In this document: one piece after another, positions 57,531 to 64,000 of the stretch
Position numbering within the stretch: position 1 is the stretch's first letter
Layout: the number at the start of each line of letters is the position of its first letter
Origin: Isoetes taiwanensis
Lineage: Eukaryota; Streptophyta; Lycopodiopsida; Isoetales; Isoetaceae
Assembly: GCA_021234155.1 (NCBI GenBank)
Contig: JAJEKV010000047.1
Span: forward strand, 5,545,071 to 5,609,070
Direction: 5' to 3'
Length of the DNA: 64,000 nucleotides
Notes under the pieces: model-generated
What the model was told of the DNA's origin: nothing
Seen by the model: the letters and a program-made list of their open reading frames with translations, nothing else
Database searches by the model: none
Program-made: the position numbers and the translations under genes

Positions 57531-60500
57531 TTTAGTTTTCAAATGTTTGCTTGATCTTAGCCTTAATTGATGGGTTTATTCGGTTCATAAAGAGCGGGAA
57601 GGTGAAAATAGGTAAGTTCCGAGGGGTTTGGATCCAAATCCGGCATGATTCGAGGTGGAGGCAGAATTTTAGGGTTCTTGGCAGTATTTTTCCTAAAAAT
57701 AGCGCGATACAATTTCGTATTTTCGCCCATATATCCCTGGAATATGCTGTATTCTTCCATTTTTGCAAAGCTAGGCTAAGGTTTTAAAGAGTCACTCATA
57801 AAAATTTGAAGGGGTGAATCATCTTAGCAATGGCAACCCTAATTTTTTTGGGAATATACCAAGTTCTTGGGCATAATGATCAGGAATATTCCATAAGGTA
57901 TACAAGTGGCATGGCATCATGATAAAGAATTGCAAAAGGATTTTGGCTAGGGAAATTTGCAAGAAAAAACAAATGGCATAAGAAGTGAGAAGATATAGAG
58001 GCAATGGGGGAGAATAATTCATGGGGGAATGTGGATGTAGTAGGGAAAGAGAAAATTGGGCAAAGCATAATAAGGTATGCAAAGGTAAACGAAAGGGGGT
58101 ATGGGTATGGGAAAAATGGCTAGAAAATCTCAAGGAATAGAAATAGAATATGAATAATAATGGGATGAGGATGGCTAAGGGATAAAATCAAGCACCATGG
58201 GGTCTTCCAAACTTTTTACTTCCAATCTTCAAAAAAATGTCTTCCAAACTTCATAACCCAGAATCTTCTAGAGCATATTCTTGACTAAGCATTTTGACCT
58301 CAAATAAAGTACCTCATGTGAATTTGAACCTTGAGCACTTGTTGTCCTGAAGAATGAACATCTTTCAACCTCCACATCAATGTTGAATACCAAGAATCTT
58401 CCAAACTTTGACCTAGTCTTTTAAGATAAATTGACCTAGTTTAAATGCATAGACCACAATTAGTATGTTGCCCTTTGGGGGCAACAATGCTCGTGCAAAG
58501 ATATGATATTTTTGCATAGCGCTTAACAACAAAGTCCCCTTCCATGCAGCCCAAGAGAATTTAGCCTTGCTAGTAAAGTACTGCAAATATCTCTTTTTGG
58601 TCTTGGCATCTACATCTTCATTGCCTCTAATCTCATACTTTGGAAGAGGAGTGCTCTTGGGTGGATTTGTCACTTGAGCAAGTTGAAGCTACAATTTTGG
58701 TTTCAATGCTATAACCCGAGCCTCACTTCTGTTGACAAGCATATGTGTTACATAATATCGAAACTCCTTTACCATTTTTTTGCTGATCCATCCTTGTTCT
58801 TAAGCCCCCAGAGAGGCATGCGAACTTTGGCTTTGGTTGTATAAACAATTAGGCAAATGCACAGATCTTAAGAACATGATAATATGATATACTTTGGCAG
58901 TAGTCATGCCAACAATCCTGCTAAACAAGTCCAAATATGTTTTTACACCAAGTTGTATTGAGGTTGTGCATATCAACGAAGATCATCGTCATATTTTTTA
59001 CAATAGGTGTCATACCCAACTTCATAAGAAGATGCACTGCAAATCTTTCTTCTTCCAAAATATTCGCTTCTTCTATCTTGACCATACTCTGATAGCCTCT
59101 AGAAAGCATTAGGAGTAGCAGCTTGGACATGTTCTTTGTTATAGTTTGACCAGAAACCTTGTTCAATAAGCTCAAGAAAACAATTCAAGAGCTTGTCGAA
59201 GTTGGCATACTGCTTATCTGATATACTAATGGCATATGATAGTACTTCATGACGCATGAGAGTCAATGTCCTGATGTCTAAGGCCCTCTACATACAGTTA
59301 AAATGCCCAGCATATCCAGATTGAACTTTCATATAGATTTTTCCCTCTAAAATCTCTCCATCAACAGGAAAAATTCTGCATTGGATGTTCCACGAAGATA
59401 TCTAAGAAAAGTTTTGCTAAAAGAATCTTTATATGATTTGTCAGGCAATTGGCTATGATTATCAATAAATTTTCTGTTAGCTCAATTGGAAACAACTTGC
59501 ATTAGCTTAGACGAAATATCTTCACGCATGAAGATGAATTGCTTCTCATCTTTAAGCTCTTTCAGATTTAAAGTGATTGTAGCTACTTCAACAAAATTCT
59601 GAAATAAAAAAGCTAGTTAGGATCGCGGTCACGATCTTGCTAAGTAGATAAAGGCAAGACATACCTTCCAGGCCGAAGTAATTGTTGTGCTAGTTGGGCC
59701 TTGGGGAGGGCATCCATAAGTTGTGTGTTGATATCTAAGTTGTTGGAGCTTTCTAATCATTGTAGATAATGTCAGCAATTATATTGTTATACTGAATTGA
59801 AAGTTGAATATACTCCTTATCATATACATTTTCGTTCAGTACCCGAGTTCGTCTCCTTACAGTAAGATTGGCAAATTTCAGACGTTGCTTGATCTCTCCG
59901 AGATATGAACAAAGAATTTGGGCAGCAAAAATGCTAAGCACCACATAATTAAAATGGATCACATTCTGACAATTGGGACTCGTTCGGTAAAGCAAGACAT
60001 GCAAAAAAAAATTGAGTTTTGCATTAAATTACGGTTAGATTTTTGCATCATACAACAAGACTAATTTATGATATTTTATCACAACATTTACAAAGAACCT
60101 CTTATGAAAGTTTACAATATTTAATATGCTCATCTTCCAACTTCTTCCCTTCTCCCAACAAGGAGAAAAGTGGAAGTTGAGGAAGGGGGCAGGCCGCGAA
60201 TTTAGATTTCACATTAACCAGCAAAAATGCCGCCCTGCACTTATACTTACCGGATTTTTTAGAAAAATACCTCTAATTTGCCGGATTTTACACTAGTTTA
60301 ACAAATTTTTGACTGGAAATTTGACTGCATCTACTTTATTAAATCGGATATTTCTAACTTTAATCGAAAATTCTGGGGAGGAACCCCCATGGAAGGGGAA
60401 AGAAGTTGGGAGAAAGGGGAAAGTTGTAGAATGGGGATTTGAGATGTAAAACGGATTAAAGGGGCTCTACAAGGGTAGAAGCAAAACAAAGCCTAGAGCT

Positions 60501-61020
60501 AAGCAACAATAAGGTTAATACGATTTTCAAAGACTATTCCCATCTGCAGTAACTAAGGCTAGAATTACAATGAGCGCTGCCAGGCATCTTGCAATTATGC
60601 CTATCACCAGAAAGGCAATTGCGCCTCTTACTGAAAAGGCTAGTGATTACCAGGAATTCTTTGGCTGCTCCGACCATGAAGGCAAGTGATTTCTTTAGTT
60701 GTATATATTAGAAAAACCTCAGGGAAAAAAGCTGTGATTTAGTGGAATGACTCAGATTTTGAGTTGCTAATAAGGGTGGACAAGTAGATTCGGTAGTTAT
60801 CTGCATAGCCGACCTATGTATAACAGCAAATTCTTGGATATTTGTAAATTTTTTACGCTTTTCGGAGCTTGGATATCCTCGCTTATGTAGTAGAAACCAG
60901 TCCCTTCTACAATACAGAAGTTGGGTCGACATCACGACACGTGTCCTTCGCCTACATCACGGAATAGAATTGGAACGACGATTCTGCATTGTAGGTAAAC
61001 AACCGGTAAACTGTGGTTCA
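57531..61020. other. Intergenic, no gene recognised
   Basis: A frame on the minus strand at 58673-58413 (STPLPKYEIRGNEDVDAKTKKRYLQ) and one at 59175-58921 look like decayed transposon-derived protein, but I cannot name a family. 60160-60480 holds purine-rich AAGGGGAAAG words. No RNA gene was found. Confidence 0.4.
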
Positions 61021-61059
61021 GTCGATTGTCTCTGCGATCCCTGTTTCAGATTCGAAGCT

Positions 61060-61691
61060 AGAAGGCCTTGCATGTTTCAGATTTGGAGCTAGACGGCCTT
61101 GCATGTTTCAGATCAAGTCTTGCATGTTTCAGATTCGGGGCTAGAAGGCTTGATCCATCTCAAATCGAGGCCTGATCCACCGCAAATCGAGGCCTGATAC
61201 ACCGCAAATCGAGGCCTGATCTCAAATTCTTGCTTTGCACAGGCCGGATTTGGCCATATAAGGAGCTAAACATGCATTATTGGCCTTGCATGCTCTCCCA
61301 CAGGGCCGATTCATCTCAAATGGAGGCATGCTTGCTCTGGACATGCCGGATTTAGCCATATAAGGAGCTATTAGACGTATTATCGGGTTGCATGCTCTCC
61401 CACAGGCCTTCTTCATCTCAAATCTACTCATCCTTGCTCTGCACAGGCCGGATTTGACCATATAAATTTCTATAATTGCATGCTCTCCCACAGGCCTTCT
61501 TCATCTCAAATCTACTCATGCTTGCTCTGCACAGGCCGGATTTGACCATATAAATTTCTATAATTGCTTAATCACAGGTTTAGACTGTCGAATTTGTATG
61601 GAGCTCATTTGCACAGGCCGGATTTGACCATATAAATTTCTGTAATTGCTTAATCACAGGTTTAGACTGTCGAATTTGTATGGAGCTCATT
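61060..61691. repeat. Tandem minisatellite of about 80-115 bp units
   Basis: The array begins with three copies of a short CGCAAATCGAGGCCTGAT unit (61140-61222). Longer units follow, each with CTTGCT(C/T)TGCACAGGCCGGATTT, GACCATATAA and a variable tail, starting near 61229, 61330, 61431 and 61519. Two nearly identical 82-bp units (about 61528-61609 and 61610-61691) close the array. The last unit borders the MITE. Confidence 0.88.
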
Positions 61692-61783
61692 TGTAACATC
61701 TATAACAGGGCAGATCTGTGCATAGCTGAACCAAATCATGAAATGCCTCTCCAACTTTTGTATTGTAGGGGAATGAAAATTGG

Positions 61784-61960
61784 TGTTGAGAAATGAGCCT
61801 TCTATGATTGGGTAGACAGGCTGGGGATTGAACCCAGGACCTCTTGCTTGCAAGCCAAGTACTCTACCACTGAGCTACCGGCCCATTAATGGGCTTTCGG
61901 CACTCCTCCACTGAGTCATTCTTTATGTGTGCCCATTACACATACTCTAACATTCCAACA
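61784..61960 (-). repeat. TRIM 3' LTR (177 bp)
   Basis: Minus-strand start TGTTGGAATGTTAGAG (61960 down), end CATTTCTCAACA (61784). It holds the tRNA-like sequence 61814-61884. It differs from the 5' LTR by about ten bases, mostly inside the anticodon arm. Confidence 0.95.
61814..61884 (-). tRNA. tRNA-Ala(TGC)-like sequence inside 3' LTR
   Basis: 71 nt on the minus strand. 5' acceptor GGGCCGG faces CCTGTCT with six of seven pairs counting G-U, including the G3:U70 pair that marks alanine tRNAs. The D stem is GCTC/GAGT. Anticodon arm: CTTGG-CTTGCAA-GCAAG with anticodon TGC and four of five pairs. The T arm is CTGGG-TTCAATC-CCCAG, a perfect stem. A box TAGCTCAGTGG and B box GGTTCAATCC match the Pol III consensus. 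No T run follows, so a Pol III terminator is not evident. Because the same sequence lies at the same position in the other LTR, this belongs to the retroelement and is not a host tRNA gene. Confidence 0.85.
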
Positions 61961-61969
61961 TTCCCCCTT
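61961..61969 (-). other. Polypurine tract of the TRIM
   Basis: AAGGGGGAA on the minus strand, directly next to the 3' LTR start TGTTGG. This is the plus-strand primer site expected of an LTR retroelement. Confidence 0.85.
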
Positions 61970-62307
61970 AATATTCCAGCCTTCACCACAATCCACATGC
62001 TCCCCTCCTCGGGCAACTCCACCACTGCGGGAGTTGGGCTTTCACTGGCCAAGCTTTGCTCATTCTCACCCCTACACCACTGGCGGCTGTCCCCCCAGGG
62101 GATTCACATTTGATCAGCGTATAACCATGAGAGTTCAACGGAGGGGTGTTTTTTGGACCATTTGCGTACGTATACTTAGGGGTTAGGGGTGTTTTTAGGC
62201 ACTGATTTGGAGCAATATCTATACACAAAGGGGTCAAATTGCCTTTTAAAATTGCGTACACAAGGGGGGTTTTTTGCTACCCTCCGAACGCAGATGCCAT
62301 ACCCCCC

Positions 62308-62429
62308 TTATATATAAGTGCACCCCCCGGGGCTGTCCCGGTGCGATTAAGCACCCTTTACATGGGACTTATATATAAGTGCACCCCCCGGGGCTGTCCC
62401 GGTGCGGTTAAGCACTCTTTACATGGGAC
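62308..62429. repeat. Two tandem 61-bp units inside the TRIM
   Basis: Units 62308-62368 and 62369-62429 start TTATATATAAGTGCACCCCC and are nearly identical. Each has GC-rich CCCCCGGGG and TGTCCCGGTGCG words. They lie just inside the primer site, where packaging or dimerisation signals of LTR elements usually sit (inference). Confidence 0.93.
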
Positions 62430-62431
62430 CA

Positions 62432-62445
62432 TGGCTCTGATACCA
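62432..62445 (-). other. Primer-binding site for initiator Met-tRNA
   Basis: TGGTATCAGAGCCA on the minus strand, directly after the 5' LTR end at 62446. It is the complement of the last 14 bases of plant tRNA-iMet. Confidence 0.93.
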
Positions 62446-62622
62446 TATTGAGAAATGAGCCTTCTATGATTGGGTGGACAGGCTTGGGATTGAACCCAGG
62501 ACCTCTTGCTTGCAAGATTAGTACTCTACCACTAAGCTACCGGCCCATTGATGGGCTTTCGGCACTCCTCCACTGAGTCATTCTTTATGTGTGCCCATTA
62601 CACATACTCTAACATTCCAACA
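62446..62622 (-). repeat. TRIM 5' LTR (177 bp)
   Basis: Exactly the length of the 3' LTR. Minus-strand start TGTTGGAATG (62622 down), end TTTCTCAATA, one base off the inferred CAACA end. It contains the second tRNA-like sequence. Confidence 0.95.
62476..62546 (-). tRNA. tRNA-Ala-like sequence inside 5' LTR, anticodon stem decayed
   Basis: 71 nt at the same place as in the 3' LTR. A box TAGCTTAGTGG and B box GGTTCAATCC are kept. The acceptor and T arms are kept apart from a few changes, but the anticodon stem reads CTAAT/GCAAG with only two or three pairs. It is unlikely to fold as a working tRNA, while the Pol III promoter boxes remain. Confidence 0.8.
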
Positions 62623-62726
62623 ACTGGTCCAGCATTCCCAGTTTGTCGGTGACCCGCTCCCGGATACCGCCGGTCGCGGGACCTTACCGGCAAACTGGGA
62701 ATGTTGTCCCAGTTTCCATTCCCCTA

Positions 62727-63240
62727 TACAACCTGCTGCTTGCCAAAACAAAGTTTCTGAAAGCCTATGAAGATGGAGTCTCTAATTTTCTCTTCTTTGG
62801 CCAATCCCAAGTAAGTTAGGGAAGACTTTCGTTTTGCATAGAACAAACGGCTATCTACCATACCTTGGCAAATGTTGTCTATCATACCTTGGCAATATAC
62901 CATACCTTGGTAATAGTATCTATCGTGCACGTCCCTACGACACTTGTGGCAAGTTGTACATATTAGGTAATATGCAAGTACAACCCTATACCATGGTCAT
63001 TTTTACCCACATTGGCATTCAATTTGCCAAAAAAGGTAAGATGCGTACAATGTATTTGTTTTAAATGTATAAAATTGTATGCCAATGGTCTTCAGCTGGA
63101 ATAATATTATGAGCTAGGGATTATGACCTCACTTTCCATATATGCTAGATTTTGTTTTAAATTTCTTTGCATTATCTGGCATGTTGATTTAAACAGAAAA
63201 TCTGGAATTATCACCTCAAGCTGAGGAAGAAGAGTTTTCG
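62727..63240. other. Intergenic, short repeats
   Basis: At 62858-62918 a CCATACCTTGGCAA-type unit appears three times. No gene or RNA is seen. Confidence 0.5.
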
Positions 63241-63510
63241 TGAGTCAGAAGAGGCCTGCCTTTTTCACTCTAAGTTGCCTTTCTCTATTCATGAGTTGAG
63301 AAAGATCCTCAAATCTATCTTTTTTTGCTCTGAGCTGTCTTTCTTGACTCCCGGGCCTCAAACCTGCCTTTTTTTACTCTGAGTTGCCTTTCTCGACTTG
63401 CAAGTTGAGAAAAAACCTCAGGCTTGCCTTTTTCCACTCTAAGCCATCTTTCTTGACTAGTTCTGTCTTTTGCACTCTGAGGTGCCTTTCTGACTCGCGA
63501 GTCGAGAGTA
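63240..63510. repeat. Degenerate tandem repeat of about 65-75 bp
   Basis: Units share CTGCCTTTTT, CACTCTGAG, TTGCCTTTCT and CGACTCGCGAGTCGAGA-like words, with starts near 63256, 63319, 63370, 63425 and 63463. Each has a partly palindromic GACTCGCGAGTC-type centre in varying states of decay. Confidence 0.78.
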
Positions 63511-64000
63511 AATATTACAAGTGAATTTCGTCGATTCTTTGTTTCTTCGATTTTTACTGTTGCAATGATTGTGGGAAAGGTGCCATGCTAGTTGCCACTT
63601 CCTCTTCAATACTATGCCAATGGTGACTACCACACCGAGATTTGTTCTTAAAGCGACCTTTCTGCCATATTTAACAATGGCCCTTCTATAGAACCATTCA
63701 GTCATTTGTCTTAGAGAGTTGGTTGCTACATTTTCGATGCCTTTTTGCTTGTTCCTATGGAAGGCTATTTTAGCTTGTTTGTGCGACTCTTCTATGCCTC
63801 GTGCACTCCAAATTTGTAGGATGCCATACTTCTTAGAAAACCACGTGCATGAGCCCAGAAGATGTGCAAGTAGTGTGCAACTTCACACTCTCCCCATGCA
63901 TCTATGTAAGTCTTAATAAATTTGTTATTCGCTTGCACAAATATTTCTGCATCTTGATATTCATCTGCAGTTGAGTATGATATGGAGTGGCTTGGCTGAA
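63511..64000. other. Intergenic to window end
   Basis: Short frames only. A minus-strand frame near 63705-63600 (MTEWFYRRAIVKYGRKVAL) could be LINE- or gene-derived, but no family is recognised. Confidence 0.35.

Larger units (their letters stand above)
61779..62627 (-). mobile_element. TRIM-type LTR retroelement with tRNA-Ala-like LTRs
   Basis: The element is 61784-62622 (839 bp), minus strand. The two 177-bp LTRs are 62446-62622 (5') and 61784-61960 (3'). They begin TGTTGG and end CAACA (5' copy CAATA by one change), giving a TGTTG/CAACA inverted end. Directly after the 5' LTR, TGGTATCAGAGCCA (62445-62432) matches the 3' end of plant initiator Met-tRNA over 14 bases. Directly before the 3' LTR is a polypurine tract, AAGGGGGAA (61969-61961). 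The target duplication is ATTGG (61779-61783) / ACTGG (62623-62627); the palindromic host MITE shows ACTGG was the original. The 471-bp interior is non-coding, so it relies on another element's proteins. Confidence 0.95.
61768..62724. mobile_element. 113-bp palindromic MITE interrupted by the TRIM element
   Basis: The left outer arm GGGGAATGAAAATTGG (61768-61783) is the inverse of the right arm CCAGTTTCCATTCCCC (62709-62724) at 14 of 16 positions. The inner arms CATTCCCAGTTTGTCGGT (62633-62650) and ACCGGCAAACTGGGAATG (62686-62703) pair at 17 of 18. TA flanks both ends (61766-61767 and 62725-62726), suggesting a Tc1/mariner-type TA duplication. Without the TRIM and one target duplication the element is about 113 bp and almost a single hairpin. 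Confidence 0.82.

Noticed and set aside
61060-61691. CRISPR-like regular repeats
   Set aside because: Units are contiguous and diverged, without unique spacers; this is a plant minisatellite.
61814-61884. A normal host tRNA-Ala gene
   Set aside because: The same sequence sits at the same place in the second LTR, and both lie within clear LTR borders with primer site and polypurine tract.
61784-62622. A Cassandra element
   Set aside because: Cassandra LTRs carry 5S rRNA; here the embedded sequence is tRNA-like and no 5S sequence was seen.

Overview
The window is nuclear DNA of a land plant, probably a non-seed plant such as a fern (inference, moderate to low confidence). The plant assignment rests on a DUF936 gene with introns, a plant-organelle-type peptide deformylase split by GT-AG introns, a plant PHD/RING-type RING finger, Ty1/copia and Helitron sequences, and an initiator-Met-tRNA primer site written in the usual plant form. 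The non-seed guess rests on the LINE type and on a Penelope-like reverse transcriptase, which is unusual for flowering plants. The window is gene-poor and mostly layered mobile elements.

Layout. 1-1900 (+): 3' half of a broken Ty1/copia pol. 2601-2831: a tRNA-derived SINE. 3220-8040 (-): a decayed APE-type LINE whose ORF1 is split by a 559-bp hAT-type MITE with a perfect 8-bp target duplication. 8056-8636 (-): 3' end of a second copy of that LINE. About 8640-17560 (-): a large retroelement with 1.3-kb direct terminal repeats, a Gly/Arg-rich gag-like ORF1 with one in-frame stop, a repeat-rich middle, and an intact 732-codon reverse transcriptase ORF of Penelope-like type. 17561-23915 (+): a 6.4-kb broken autonomous hAT transposon inside the GT microsatellite at the end of that element's 5' repeat. 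23916-24480: microsatellites and another SINE. 27080-31200 (-): a very decayed LINE.

The clearest host gene is the DUF936 gene, 32416-35535 (-), four exons, 850 codons with no lesion seen. A PHD/RING-type fragment lies at 39183-39471 (+). A peptide deformylase with recognisable exons (47356-48648, -) has a frameshift and a stop just before its HExxH motif, so it looks like a recent pseudogene. Other features are a foldback element with 131-bp arms (40494-40936), more LINE relics (42180-43560 +, 45740-46110 -), a Helitron-like 3' end (about 57498-57525) and several tandem repeat arrays.

The two most interesting finds are: (1) 61784-62622 (-), an 839-bp non-coding LTR element of TRIM type with both 177-bp LTRs, primer site, polypurine tract and a 5-bp target duplication, whose LTRs each contain a tRNA-Ala-like sequence with A and B boxes. 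This parallels the Cassandra TRIMs, which carry 5S rRNA in their LTRs. It sits inside a 113-bp palindromic MITE. (2) The Penelope-like element with long direct terminal repeats, a gag-like ORF and no visible GIY-YIG endonuclease.
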